Source: Rhodobacteraceae bacterium EhC02 (GTDB lineage Bacteria; Pseudomonadota; Alphaproteobacteria; Rhodobacterales; Rhodobacteraceae). Taken from it: 64,000 nucleotides of DNA. Below the pieces are notes generated by a model. It was not told where the DNA came from. It saw only the letters and a program-made list of their open reading frames with translations, and did not search any database. This document shows, piece by piece, positions 45,627-54,847 of the stretch. Every line of letters starts with the position of its first letter. Within the stretch, counting starts at the first letter, position 1. A program made the translations under genes and the position numbers. Location: positions 21,641-85,640 of the forward strand of contig LXYH01000003.1 in NCBI GenBank assembly GCA_001650895.1, given 5' to 3'.

Positions 45627-47167
45627 TGGATAACCTTCTTTCCATCGTCACCTTCATTCCGGCGCTGGCGGCCCTGATCCTGATCGTGTTCCTGCGCGGC
45701 GCGGACGAGGCGGCCAATCGCAATGCCAAATGGCTGGCGCTGATCGCGACATCCGTCACCTTCCTTGTGTCGCTGTTCATCCTGTTCCAGTTCGACCCCG
45801 CCAACACCGGCTTTCAGTTCGTGGAAGAGCGGACCTGGATCATGGGGCTGACCTACAAGATGGGCGTCGACGGGATCAGCATCCTGTTCGTGATGCTGAC
45901 CACCTTCATGATGCCGCTGGTGATCGCCGCCTCCTGGGATGTGAACACCCGCGTCAAGGAATACATGGTCGCCTTCCTGCTGCTGGAAACGCTGATGCTG
46001 GGCGTGTTCATGGCGCTGGACCTGGTGCTGTTCTACCTCTTCTTCGAGGCGGGCCTGATCCCGATGTTCCTGATCATCGGCATCTGGGGCGGCAAAGCGC
46101 GGATCTATGCCAGCTTCAAGTTCTTCCTCTATACCTTCCTTGGCTCGGTCTTGATGCTGGTGGCGATGGTGGCGATGTATTCGGATGCCGGCACCACCGA
46201 CATTCCGTCGCTGATGCGCCATACCTTCGGGTCGGAAAGCTTCAACATCCTGGGCATCCATGTGGTGGGTGGCCTGCAGACGCTGCTGTTCCTGGCCTTC
46301 TTTGCCAGCTTTGCCGTCAAGATGCCGATGTGGCCCGTCCATACCTGGCTGCCCGACGCACACGTTCAGGCCCCGACGGCGGGTTCGGTGGTTCTGGCGG
46401 CGATCCTTCTGAAGATGGGCGGCTACGGCTTTTTGCGCTTCAGCCTGCCGATGTTCCCCGTCGGATCCGAGGTGATGACACCGCTGGTGCTGTGGATGTC
46501 GGCCATTGCCATCGTTTACACCAGCCTTGTCGCCCTCGTGCAGGAAGACATGAAAAAGCTGATCGCCTATTCCTCCGTCGCCCACATGGGTTACGTGACC
46601 ATGGGCATCTTTGCCGCGAACCAGCAGGGGATCGACGGCGCGATCTTCCAGATGATCAGCCACGGCTTCATCTCGGGGGCGCTGTTCCTCTGCGTGGGCG
46701 TGATCTATGACCGCATGCACACGCGCGACATCGACGCCTATGGCGGCCTCGTGAACCGGATGCCCGCCTATGCGCTGATCTTCATGTTCTTCACCATGGC
46801 CAACGTCGGCCTGCCGGGCACCTCGGGCTTCGTGGGCGAATTCCTGACGCTCATGGGCATCTTCCAGGTCAATACCTGGGTCGCGCTGATCGCCTGCTCG
46901 GGCGTGATCCTGTCGGCGGCCTATGCACTCTGGCTCTATCGCCGGGTGGTGCTGGGCGACCTGATCAAGGAAAGCCTGCGCACCATCACCGACATGACCC
47001 GCCGCGAAAAGGCGATCTTTGCACCGCTGGTGGTGATGACCCTGCTCTTGGGCGTCTATCCGTCGCTTGTGACCGATATCATCGGCCCCTCGGTCGAGGC
47101 GCTGATTGCCGAATATGACCTTGCCCGTGCCGAGGGGACCACCCTTCGCATGCTGGCCCAGAACTGA
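45626..47167 (+). CDS. nuoM: NADH-quinone oxidoreductase subunit M
   Basis: Antiporter-like subunit (Nqo13/ND4), 513 residues, about fourteen helices. Landmarks are [40 protein letters not shown] and [20 protein letters not shown]. The Glu of LFFEAGLIP is the conserved proton-path residue. The open frame on the opposite strand across nuoM-nuoN is long but has no recognisable protein. Confidence 0.97.
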   Translation: MDNLLSIVTFIPALAALILIVFLRGADEAANRNAKWLALIATSVTFLVSLFILFQFDPANTGFQFVEERTWIMGLTYKMGVDGISILFVMLTTFMMPLVIAASWDVNTRVKEYMVAFLLLETLMLGVFMALDLVLFYLFFEAGLIPMFLIIGIWGGKARIYASFKFFLYTFLGSVLMLVAMVAMYSDAGTTDIPSLMRHTFGSESFNILGIHVVGGLQTLLFLAFFASFAVKMPMWPVHTWLPDAHVQAPTAGSVVLAAILLKMGGYGFLRFSLPMFPVGSEVMTPLVLWMSAIAIVYTSLVALVQEDMKKLIAYSSVAHMGYVTMGIFAANQQGIDGAIFQMISHGFISGALFLCVGVIYDRMHTRDIDAYGGLVNRMPAYALIFMFFTMANVGLPGTSGFVGEFLTLMGIFQVNTWVALIACSGVILSAAYALWLYRRVVLGDLIKESLRTITDMTRREKAIFAPLVVMTLLLGVYPSLVTDIIGPSVEALIAEYDLARAEGTTLRMLAQN

Positions 47168-47182
47168 ACGGAGCGCTGAGAG

Positions 47183-48622
47183 ATGATCCAGGCTGATCTG
47201 ACCATTATCCTGCCGGAAATCCTGCTGTCGCTCTATGCGATGGCGGCGCTTCTCTTCGGGGTTTACACCGGCAAGGACAAGGTGGCCCCGCTGCTGACAT
47301 GGACGACCGCCGGCGCCTTCGTTCTGGTGGCGGCATGGATCGGGCTGAACGGCGAGGGGACCAACGTGGCCTTTGGCGGCATGTTCCACGATGACGCCTT
47401 TGCCCGTTTCGCCAAGGTCACCATCCTGCTGTCGGCTGCCGCCGTGCTGCTGATGAGCCAGGACTACATGGAACGGCGCGGGCTGCTGCGCTTCGAATAT
47501 CCCATTCTGGTATCGCTCAGCGTTGTCGGCATGATGGTGATGGTCAGCGCAGGCGACCTGATGGCGCTTTACATGGGGTTGGAACTGCAGTCGCTGGCGC
47601 TCTATGTGATCGCCTCGCTGCGCCGTGACAGCCTGAAATCGACCGAGGCGGGTCTGAAGTATTTCATCCTTGGCGCGCTGTCCTCGGGTCTGCTGCTTTA
47701 TGGTGCGTCTCTGGTCTATGGCTATGCGGGCACGACGCTGTTTTCCGGCATCATCGCCGCGGCGGGCGAGGGGCAGATGTCGCTTGGCCTGCTGTTCGGC
47801 CTTGTCTTCGTGATGTCGGGCCTTGCCTTCAAGGTCTCGGCCGTGCCCTTCCACATGTGGACGCCGGACGTCTATGAAGGCTCGCCCACGCCGGTCACCG
47901 CCTTCTTCGCGACTGCCCCCAAGATGGCCGCGATGGCCCTTTTTGCCCGCGTGCTGCATGATGCCTTCGGCGGGGCCACCGCCGATTGGCAGCAGATCCT
48001 GGCGCTTCTGTCGGTGCTGTCGATGTTCCTGGGCGCGATTGCCGCGATCGGGCAGCGCAACATCAAGCGCCTGATGGCATTCTCTTCGATTGCGCATATG
48101 GGCTATGCCCTGATGGGCCTTGCGGCAGGCACCGTGTTCGGCGTGCAGGCGATGCTGGTCTACATGGCGATCTACGTGACGATGAACGTGGGCACCTTCG
48201 CCTTCATCCTGTCGATGGAAAAGGACGGCCAGCCCGTCACCGATATCGCCGCGCTGAACATGTATGCCAAGCGCGAGCCGGGCCGGGCGCTGGCCATGCT
48301 GATCCTGCTGTTCAGCCTTGCGGGTGTGCCGCCGCTGGTGGGTTTCTTCGGCAAGTTCTACGTGCTGCGCGCCGCCTATGACGCGGGTCTGGCCTGGCTG
48401 GCGATTGCCGGCGTGATCGCCTCGGTGATTGGGGCCTTCTATTACCTGCGCATCGTCTACTTCATGTATTTCGGTGACGAGGGCGAGGAACTGGATGGCG
48501 GCAAGTCCCCGGTGCTCTGGGCTTTCCTGATGGCCTCTGCCGCAGCGATGCTGTTCGGCGTGGTCAACCTGTTCGGGATCGAAGGCGCGGCGGCTGCCGC
48601 CGCGGCCACGCTTGTCAACTGA
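47183..48622 (+). CDS. nuoN: NADH-quinone oxidoreductase subunit N
   Basis: Antiporter-like subunit (Nqo14/ND2), 479 residues. Landmarks are [40 protein letters not shown] and [17 protein letters not shown]. Last complex I structural gene. The next gene, birA, starts inside its final codons, so the operon continues. Confidence 0.97.
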   Translation: MIQADLTIILPEILLSLYAMAALLFGVYTGKDKVAPLLTWTTAGAFVLVAAWIGLNGEGTNVAFGGMFHDDAFARFAKVTILLSAAAVLLMSQDYMERRGLLRFEYPILVSLSVVGMMVMVSAGDLMALYMGLELQSLALYVIASLRRDSLKSTEAGLKYFILGALSSGLLLYGASLVYGYAGTTLFSGIIAAAGEGQMSLGLLFGLVFVMSGLAFKVSAVPFHMWTPDVYEGSPTPVTAFFATAPKMAAMALFARVLHDAFGGATADWQQILALLSVLSMFLGAIAAIGQRNIKRLMAFSSIAHMGYALMGLAAGTVFGVQAMLVYMAIYVTMNVGTFAFILSMEKDGQPVTDIAALNMYAKREPGRALAMLILLFSLAGVPPLVGFFGKFYVLRAAYDAGLAWLAIAGVIASVIGAFYYLRIVYFMYFGDEGEELDGGKSPVLWAFLMASAAAMLFGVVNLFGIEGAAAAAAATLVN

Positions 48623-49373
48623 CGTCCTGCCTGCGGGCTGGCCGGATGGCACGGCCCGCATCGTGCTGGCTGAGGTTGACAGCACCCTGAACGAGGCCGC
48701 GCGGCGCTTTGCCGATCTGCGCGGTCCCACATGGATCCTGGCGCTGCACCAGACCGCCGCGCGCGGGCGCAGGGGGCGCGAATGGCGCCATCCTGCGGGC
48801 AATTTCGCAGCAACCCTTGTCCTGCCGGGGCCGATCGCGCCCGCAACCGCGGCGCTGCGGTCCTTCGTGGCGTCGCTCGCGCTTTACGATGCCTTTGCCG
48901 CCGCCACGGGCAGGCCGGGCAGTTTCGCGCTGAAATGGCCCAATGACGTGCTTCTGAACGGGGGCAAGGTGGCGGGGATCCTGCTGGAAACCATCGGGCC
49001 GCGCGGCGATGCGTTGTCGATCGGGATCGGCGTGAACCTGGCGCAGGCGCCGGGCGCGGATCAGGTGGAAGAGGGGGCGGTGCGCCCCGTCTCGCTGCTG
49101 TCGGAAACCGGTGTCTTGGTCAGCCCTGCGGACTTCCTCGACCTGCTGGCCCCGGCCTATGCCCGCCATGAGGCGCAATTCGCCACCTATGGGTTTGCCC
49201 CGATCCGTACCGCATGGCTGGACCGCGCCGCACGCCTTGGCGAGGTGATCACGGCGCGCCTTCCCGGCGAAGAGGTGACCGGCCGGTTCGACGCGGTGGA
49301 CGAGCAGGGGCAACTTGTCCTATCAACGCCCCAAGGCCCGCGCCGCATCGCTGCGGCCGACGTATTCTTCTGA
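48612..49373 (+). CDS. birA: Biotin-[acetyl-CoA-carboxylase] ligase
   Basis: Attaches biotin to carboxylase carrier domains, 253 residues. It lacks the N-terminal DNA-binding domain of E. coli BirA, so it is a ligase only. Motifs are ARGRRGREW (adenylate-binding loop), [19 protein letters not shown] (catalytic Lys) and [10 protein letters not shown]. The start is a TTG at 48612 that overlaps the nuoN stop by 11 bases; no other start fits the family length. Co-transcription with nuo is also known in Paracoccus. A client in this window is the methylcrotonyl-CoA carboxylase alpha subunit. Confidence 0.93.
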   Translation: MSTDVLPAGWPDGTARIVLAEVDSTLNEAARRFADLRGPTWILALHQTAARGRRGREWRHPAGNFAATLVLPGPIAPATAALRSFVASLALYDAFAAATGRPGSFALKWPNDVLLNGGKVAGILLETIGPRGDALSIGIGVNLAQAPGADQVEEGAVRPVSLLSETGVLVSPADFLDLLAPAYARHEAQFATYGFAPIRTAWLDRAARLGEVITARLPGEEVTGRFDAVDEQGQLVLSTPQGPRRIAAADVFF

Positions 49374-49384
49374 GGATTGCAGAC

Positions 49385-50164
49385 ATGCTTCTGGCCATCG
49401 ACTGTGGCAACACCAATACCGTTTTCTCGATCTGGGATGGTGAGCGGTTCCTCTGCACGCTGCGCACCTCGACCGAGCATCAGCGGACGGCGGATCAGTA
49501 TTACGTCTGGCTGAGTGCGCTGCTGAACCATCACAAGATCCCGATGGACATCAACGCGGTCATCATCTCGTCCACGGTGCCGCGCGTGGTGTTCAACCTG
49601 CGCGTTCTGGCGGATCGTTATTTCAACTGCCGCCCGCTGGTGGTGGGCAAGCCCGAGTGTCTGCTGCCGCGCGCGCCGCGCGTGGATCAGGGCACGACCG
49701 TGGGGCCTGACCGTCTGGTCAATTCGGCGGGTGCCTATGACCGGCATGGCGGCAATCTGATCGTGGTCGATTTCGGCACCGCGACGACCTTCGACGTGGT
49801 CGATGATGACGGGGCCTATGTGGGGGGCGTGATCGCGCCCGGCGTGAACCTCAGCCTCGAGGCGTTGCACATGGCCGCCGCCGCCCTGCCGCATGTGGAC
49901 ATCACCAAGCCGCAGGGCGTGATCGGCACCAATACCGTGGCCTGCATGCAGGCCGGGATTTTCTGGGGCTATGTCGGCCTGGTCAAGGAAATCTGCACAA
50001 GGATCAAGGCGGAACGCGACCGCGACATGCGCGTGATCGGCACAGGGGGGCTGGCCGCGTTGTTCGGCGCCTCGGAAGTGCTTTTTGACAGGATCGAAGA
50101 CGACCTGACCATTCATGGCCTCACGGTCATTCACAAATATAACAAGGACCAAGGCAACATATGA
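49385..50164 (+). CDS. coaX: Type III pantothenate kinase
   Basis: Phosphorylates pantothenate in the first step of CoA synthesis, 259 residues, ASKHA fold. Motifs are LLAIDCGNTNTVFSIWDG (phosphate loop), TVGPDRLVNSAGAYDRHGG and VVDFGTATTFDVVDDDGAYV. GAGGA precedes the ATG at 49385. The stop overlaps the RNase J start by 4 bases. Confidence 0.95.
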   Translation: MLLAIDCGNTNTVFSIWDGERFLCTLRTSTEHQRTADQYYVWLSALLNHHKIPMDINAVIISSTVPRVVFNLRVLADRYFNCRPLVVGKPECLLPRAPRVDQGTTVGPDRLVNSAGAYDRHGGNLIVVDFGTATTFDVVDDDGAYVGGVIAPGVNLSLEALHMAAAALPHVDITKPQGVIGTNTVACMQAGIFWGYVGLVKEICTRIKAERDRDMRVIGTGGLAALFGASEVLFDRIEDDLTIHGLTVIHKYNKDQGNI

Positions 50165-51834
50165 GCAGCAAGCGATTGATCTATCTCCCCCTCGGCGGCG
50201 CCGGGGAAATCGGGATGAACTGCTATGTCTACGGATACGGGGCGCCCGATGACGAACGGCTGATCGTCGTCGACGTCGGGGTGGCCTTTCCCGATATGGA
50301 CGGCACGCCGGGTGTGGACCTGATCCTGCCCGATATCGCATGGCTGGAAGAGCGCAAGACCCGGATCGAGGCGGTGTTCATCACCCATGCCCACGAGGAT
50401 CACGTCGGCGCCATCGGCCATCTGTTCGAGCGGCTGGGCGAGCCGAAGGTCTATGCCCGCGCCTTCACCTCGAATATCGCGCGGGGCAAGCTGGCCGAAT
50501 ACGGCTATTCCGACAAGGTGGTCAAAACAGTGTCGAAATGGCCCGAAACCGTGACGGCAGGACCGTTCACCGTGGGTTTCCTGCCGATGTCCCACTCGAT
50601 CCCCGAAACCTCGGCGCTGGTGATCGACACGCCCGAAGGCCGCGTGATCCATACCGGCGATTTCAAGCTGGACCGCACACCGCTTGTGGGCGAGCCCTTT
50701 GACCCCGACCTCTGGGCCGAGGTGTCGGCCGGTGGGGTCAAGGCGTTGATCTGCGACAGCACCAACGTGTTCAACCAGCATGAAGGCCGATCCGAGGCCA
50801 CGCTGGGCCCGGCCATCACCGATCTGATCGCGGCGCAGAAGGGCATGGTGGTGGCCACGACCTTCGCCAGCAACGTGGCGCGGGTCAAGACACTGGCCGA
50901 GGCGGGCGTGGCGGCGGGCCGGTCCATCTGCCTGATGGGGCGCGCCATGCGCCGGATGATCGAAGCCTCGGTGGAAACCGGGGTTCTGTCCTCCTTCCCC
51001 AAGGTGGTCAGCCCCGAGGACGCCATGGCGATGCCGCGCGACAATGTCATGCTGATCGTCACCGGCAGCCAGGGCGAACGCCGCGCCGCCAGCGCGCAGC
51101 TGGCCAATGGCAAGTACCAGGGTGTCGTGCTGAAGGAAGGGGACATGTTCCTGTTCTCGTCCAAGACGATTCCGGGCAATGAAAAGGGCGTCATCCGCAT
51201 CATCAACCAGTTCAGCGAAATGGGCGTGGACGTGGTGGATGACAGCAACGGCAAGTATCACGTCTCGGGCCATGCCAACCGGCCGGACATCGAATTCATC
51301 CAGAAACTGGTCAAGCCGCAGATCGTGGTCCCGATGCATGGCGAACACCGCCACCTGCGCGAGATGGTCAAGATCGCAAAGGGCAACCGCTTTCAGTCGA
51401 TCCTGGCCTCGAACGGGATGATCGTGAACCTTGGCGGCAATGAACCCGCGGTGGCCGGTTATGTCGAAACGGGCCGCACCTATCTGGACGGTTCCGCGCA
51501 GGTGGGCGCGCTGGATGGTGTGGTGCGCGACCGTATCCGCATGGCGCTGAACGGGCATGTCACCGTGACCCTGATCCTGGATGACGAGAACGAGCCCCTG
51601 GGCGAGCCCTGGTGCGAGATCATGGGCCTGGCCCAGACCGGGCGGTCGCGCGCGCCCCTGGTCGAGGTGCTGGAGGCGGATCTGGACCAGTTCGTCAACC
51701 GCGCCTCCGAGGCGACGCTGGCCGATGACGACAAGCTGGAACAGCAACTGAAGAAGATCGTCCGCCAGACAGCACTGGACGAGATCGGCAAGAAGCCCGA
51801 AGTGACGGTGGTCATCAGCCGCCTGAGCGCATGA
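50161..51834 (+). CDS. rnj: Ribonuclease J
   Basis: Metallo-beta-lactamase/beta-CASP ribonuclease with 5'-exo and endo activity, central to mRNA turnover and rRNA maturation in alphaproteobacteria. 557 residues. The HxHxDH motif is THAHEDHVGAIGH, with later metal ligands in MSHSIPETSA and HTGDFKLD. The beta-CASP region has STNVFNQHEGRSEA and GSQGERRAA. It is the last gene of the nuo-birA-coaX transcription unit; a 10-bp stem begins 8 bases after its stop. Confidence 0.96.
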   Translation: MSSKRLIYLPLGGAGEIGMNCYVYGYGAPDDERLIVVDVGVAFPDMDGTPGVDLILPDIAWLEERKTRIEAVFITHAHEDHVGAIGHLFERLGEPKVYARAFTSNIARGKLAEYGYSDKVVKTVSKWPETVTAGPFTVGFLPMSHSIPETSALVIDTPEGRVIHTGDFKLDRTPLVGEPFDPDLWAEVSAGGVKALICDSTNVFNQHEGRSEATLGPAITDLIAAQKGMVVATTFASNVARVKTLAEAGVAAGRSICLMGRAMRRMIEASVETGVLSSFPKVVSPEDAMAMPRDNVMLIVTGSQGERRAASAQLANGKYQGVVLKEGDMFLFSSKTIPGNEKGVIRIINQFSEMGVDVVDDSNGKYHVSGHANRPDIEFIQKLVKPQIVVPMHGEHRHLREMVKIAKGNRFQSILASNGMIVNLGGNEPAVAGYVETGRTYLDGSAQVGALDGVVRDRIRMALNGHVTVTLILDDENEPLGEPWCEIMGLAQTGRSRAPLVEVLEADLDQFVNRASEATLADDDKLEQQLKKIVRQTALDEIGKKPEVTVVISRLSA

Positions 51835-51841
51835 CAAACCT

Positions 51842-51873
51842 TTCGCCCGCGTTCATCTTGTGACGCGGGCGAA
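51842..51873 (+). other. Stem-loop just after RNase J
   Basis: TTCGCCCGCG - 12-base loop - CGCGGGCGAA, perfect 10-bp stem without a U tract, starting 8 bases past the RNase J stop. The following stretch to 52052 shows no convincing gene. It may be a 3' mRNA structure. Confidence 0.5.
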
Positions 51874-52052
51874 GACCTGCCTGAAAAACGCCTCGCGCTC
51901 GGCCTGCTTCATCGCCTGCACCGGATACAGCCGCCCCGGCAGCAGCAGTGATGCAAGGCCCTGCCGTTCCAGGTTCGGATCTCGGGCGCAGGTTTTGCCA
52001 TGGCGATCATGGGCTTGCCGGTCTTTCCCCCATTTGGGCCAGATCGCCAAAC

Positions 52053-52088
52053 AAAAACCCGCACCGTTGGATCGGTGCGGGTCTTTTT
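52053..52088. terminator. Bidirectional intrinsic terminator
   Basis: AAAAA-CCCGCACCG-TTGGAT-CGGTGCGGG-TC-TTTTT. The 9-bp stem has a T tract on each strand, so it can end the rightward nuo-RNase J unit and the leftward RNA helicase, whose stop is at 52109. Confidence 0.9.
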
Positions 52089-52108
52089 GTCTCGATCTGG
52101 CGGATTGA

Positions 52109-53719
52109 TCAGCCGGTGCGCCGCTCGTCAAAGCTCAGCGCGATGAAGCTGGGCAGGTGATCGCCCATGCCCACAACCTTGGGACCATTGTCGCGACCGG
52201 AATCGCGCCCCTGACCACCACGCGACCGGTCGCGCCGCTCGTCCGAGCGTCCTTCAGCGCCACGATCCTCGCGCGGTTTGTTGTCGCGCGCGCGCTCCTC
52301 GCGGGGCTTTGCGTCGCGCGGACGGTCTTCGCGCGGTTTGTCTTCACGCGGACGGTCATCACGGGGCCGTTCGTCGCGGGGCCGTTCGTCGCGGGGCCGG
52401 TCTTCACGCGGCTTGTCCTCGCGGGGGGCCTCGGCCTTCGCCTCTTCAGGCTTGTCCTTGGGGGCCGGCTTGTCGCCCGAACGACCGCGCCCGCCGCGCG
52501 AGCGGCTGCGCGAGGACGATTGACGCGTTTCGCCTTCGGCCTCGTCGTCGCTGTCGGGCAGGATCACGCCTTGCAGCGGATTGTCCAGGCGCGGGATCTC
52601 GGTCTGGATCAGGCGTTCGACATCGGCGAAATTCTTGTCGTCGCGCCCGGTGCAGATCATGATCGCGGTGCCGGTGCGCCCGGCGCGCCCGGTGCGCCCG
52701 ATGCGGTGCACATAGTCTTCGGCATGGCTGGGCACGTCGAAGTTGAACACATGGCTCACGTTCGGAATGTCCAGGCCACGCGCCGCCACGTCCGAGGCGA
52801 CCAGAAAGCGCAGCGTGCCGTCACGGAAGCCATCCAGCGTACGCATGCGCTGCGACTGTTCCAGATCGCCATGGATCGGGGCCGCGTCATAGCCGTATTT
52901 CTTCAGCGATTTCGCGACGATATCCACATCGGTCTTGCGGTTGCAGAAGATGATCGCGTTCTTGCACTTCTCGCCTTCGGCATCGATCAGCGTGCGCAGA
53001 AGCTGGCGCTTTTCGCTGGCTTCCTTGTCCTTGCGGCTGGCCTTGAACATGACCACGCCCTGCGTGATCGTGGTCGAGGCGCTGGCCTGGCGCGCCACTT
53101 CGATCCGCTCGGGGGCGGACAGGAAGGTATTGGTGATCCGCTCGATCTCGGGCGCCATGGTGGCGCTGAAGAACAGGGTCTGGCGGGTGAAGGGGGTCAG
53201 GCTGAAAATCCGCTCGATATCGGGGATGAAGCCCATGTCCAGCATCCGGTCGGCCTCATCGACGACCATGATCTGCACACCCGTCAGCAGCAGCTTGCCA
53301 CGCTCGAAATGATCCAGCAGGCGGCCCGGCGTCGCGATCAGCACGTCCACACCACGGTCGATCAGCTGTTCCTGTTCCTTGAAGGACACGCCACCGATCA
53401 GCAGCGCCTTGGTCAGCTTGTGATACTTGGTGTAGGTATCGAAGTTCTCGGCCACCTGGGCGGCCAGTTCGCGCGTGGGGCACAGCACCAGGCTGCGCGG
53501 CATCCGCGCGCGCGCGCGGCCCTTGGCCAGCAGCGTGATCATCGGCAGCGTGAAGCTGGCGGTCTTGCCGGTGCCGGTCTGGGCGATGCCCAGAACGTCG
53601 CGGCCTTCCAGGGCGGGCGGAATGGCGCCGGCCTGAATGGGGGTAGGGGTTTCATACCCCGCGTCCTCAATCGCCTTGAGGACCTTGGGGTCGAGTTTGA
53701 GATCAGAGAATTTTGTCAT
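52109..53719 (-). CDS. DEAD-box RNA helicase (RhlE-like) with charged repetitive tail
   Basis: ATP-dependent RNA helicase, 536 residues, acting in RNA decay or ribosome assembly. Motifs in order are AQTGTGKT (I), VVDEADRMLDMGF (II), FFSATM (III) and HRIGRTGRAGRTG (VI). The tail from about residue 385 is disordered and Arg/Asp/Glu/Lys-rich; residues about 430-484 are a run of roughly eleven 5-residue units (consensus PRDER/PREDK). It ends VVGMGDHLPSF, a closing motif I recall from alphaproteobacterial RhlE-type helicases. The start at 53719 is preceded by a small stem (53725-53739). Confidence 0.94.
   Translation of the reverse strand: MTKFSDLKLDPKVLKAIEDAGYETPTPIQAGAIPPALEGRDVLGIAQTGTGKTASFTLPMITLLAKGRARARMPRSLVLCPTRELAAQVAENFDTYTKYHKLTKALLIGGVSFKEQEQLIDRGVDVLIATPGRLLDHFERGKLLLTGVQIMVVDEADRMLDMGFIPDIERIFSLTPFTRQTLFFSATMAPEIERITNTFLSAPERIEVARQASASTTITQGVVMFKASRKDKEASEKRQLLRTLIDAEGEKCKNAIIFCNRKTDVDIVAKSLKKYGYDAAPIHGDLEQSQRMRTLDGFRDGTLRFLVASDVAARGLDIPNVSHVFNFDVPSHAEDYVHRIGRTGRAGRTGTAIMICTGRDDKNFADVERLIQTEIPRLDNPLQGVILPDSDDEAEGETRQSSSRSRSRGGRGRSGDKPAPKDKPEEAKAEAPREDKPREDRPRDERPRDERPRDDRPREDKPREDRPRDAKPREERARDNKPREDRGAEGRSDERRDRSRGGQGRDSGRDNGPKVVGMGDHLPSFIALSFDERRTG
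52268..52432 (-). repeat. Imperfect 15-bp tandem repeats in the helicase tail
   Basis: In-frame 15-base units encode the charged 5-residue repeat. Two adjacent units are identical (GGGGCCGTTCGTCGC at 52363-52377 and 52378-52392); the others differ by a few bases. Likely to vary in copy number by slippage. Confidence 0.8.
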
Positions 53720-53724
53720 GTGTA

Positions 53725-53739
53725 TCCGTTGATAACGGA
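53725..53739 (-). other. Small stem in the helicase 5' leader
   Basis: TCCGTT-GAT-AACGGA, 6-bp stem ending six bases upstream of the leftward helicase start. It contains the only Shine-Dalgarno-like purines (ACGGA), so folding could limit translation. Confidence 0.35.
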
Positions 53740-53791
53740 CACGTCACGGCCCGTTGCGTCTGATGGGGTTCGGGCCCCTCTGGCCCCGTGG

Positions 53792-53800
53792 TTATCCACA
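53792..53800 (+). other. Perfect DnaA-box 9-mer
   Basis: TTATCCACA, an exact match to the DnaA-box consensus, in the 163-base gap upstream of the RNA helicase. A single box is not an origin. It may be chance, a DnaA regulatory site, or part of the helicase promoter. Confidence 0.5.
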
Positions 53801-53882
53801 TATGCGATCCCCGCGCAGGCCATAGCGCAAAGCGCACCTGCGGTCAATGAGAGCAGGGATCGCACCCTTTGGCATGCCCCTG

Positions 53883-54842
53883 TCAGCCCTGCGGGAAATG
53901 ACGGCTCATCGCGCCGGGCAGATCCAGAAGGGGGCGGCGCAGCAGGCCCTGTGCCTCAAGCGCCGCCAGATGCGCCGGTGTGGCGCTGCAGACCCTGTCG
54001 TAGAAGCGGCGCAGGCCGGCCTCGCCCTCGGTCGCATGCAGGTGGCCGAACAGCTCGTGCAGGGTCAGACCACCCTGATCAGCGGGGCGGTTGGGCTTGA
54101 GTTCGGAGCGGTAGCTGCCCTTGTCCAGCCGGTAATGGAAGGCGGCGATGAAATCTTCCCATGTCTTGGCGTGACAATGCAGCAGCGTGGTGTCGGCCAG
54201 TTCCCGCTGGCCGGGATTCTGCACCTCGGCCACGGTGATGTTGTGGATGTTCACCTTCAGGTCGGGAATGCCCGTGCGATAGATCATCTTGCCGGCCACA
54301 TGGCTCAGGAAGCCGCCGTTCAGATGGGCGCCGTAGTCCGGATACAGCGCCTCGGTCTGCCGGTTGCGGGTGGCGCGGTCCAGCGCAAAGGCCTTTGCGA
54401 AAAGGGGCTGACCCGGTTCATGCGGGGCCAGCGCCTCGACCGGGCGGATGCGCCCGCACAGGCAATCCTGCGGCAGCTCGGCCAGTTGTGCACCCAGCGG
54501 GCGGGTGGGCTGCAGGAATTCATCCACGTCGATATGGGCCAGCCAATCCAGATCAGAGGCGCGGCCATAGGCGTGGCGGGCGTTCTCGAACTGGCGCGAC
54601 TGGTGCTTGGCCCGCCGCTTCATGCCCAGCGATTGCCAATAGGCGTCATCGGTCAGCAGGGGCCTGATCCTGGGATGGGCCTTGAGGATGCGGAATGCCG
54701 CCTGGTTGTCATCGTCGAGATAGAGAAACAGGCGATGGGCCCCCAGATCAAGGTGATGCGCCGCGAAGGCAAGGATCGCCTCTACCGGGGCCTTGATGGT
54801 TGACACGATCCCCCATCGGGGCTGCTGATCTGCATGAGGCAT
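53883..54842 (-). CDS. Glycosyltransferase family 2-like protein (Glyco_tranf_2_4 type)
   Basis: Predicted cytoplasmic or membrane-associated glycosyltransferase, 319 residues. WGIVSTIKAPVEAILAFAAH opens a nucleotide-sugar-binding Rossmann fold, and LAHIDVDEFLQPT supplies a DxD metal site. It has no membrane segment. I chose the ATG at 54842, five bases after the upstream gene's stop; a TTG at 54851 overlapping that stop is the alternative. It is paralogous over most of its length to the C-terminal half of the gene before it. The acceptor is unknown; such proteins often act on cell-surface polysaccharide in Rhodobacterales. Confidence 0.82.
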   Translation of the reverse strand: MPHADQQPRWGIVSTIKAPVEAILAFAAHHLDLGAHRLFLYLDDDNQAAFRILKAHPRIRPLLTDDAYWQSLGMKRRAKHQSRQFENARHAYGRASDLDWLAHIDVDEFLQPTRPLGAQLAELPQDCLCGRIRPVEALAPHEPGQPLFAKAFALDRATRNRQTEALYPDYGAHLNGGFLSHVAGKMIYRTGIPDLKVNIHNITVAEVQNPGQRELADTTLLHCHAKTWEDFIAAFHYRLDKGSYRSELKPNRPADQGGLTLHELFGHLHATEGEAGLRRFYDRVCSATPAHLAALEAQGLLRRPLLDLPGAMSRHFPQG

Positions 54843-54847
54843 GGCAA

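Noticed and set aside
45554..48802. A 1,082-codon open frame on the minus strand across nuoM, nuoN and birA.
   Set aside because: It is antisense to three certain genes, has extreme His/Gln/Arg composition and no motifs; it follows from the GC-rich third positions of the real genes.
51853..52131. A 92-codon minus-strand frame in the gap after RNase J.
   Set aside because: It runs through the bidirectional terminator and the helicase 3' end, and no ribosome site or domain is visible; only its last 20 residues look protein-like.
53792..53800. Replication origin at the perfect DnaA box.
   Set aside because: A single box without an AT-rich region, box cluster, or dnaA/parA/hemE neighbours does not make an origin.
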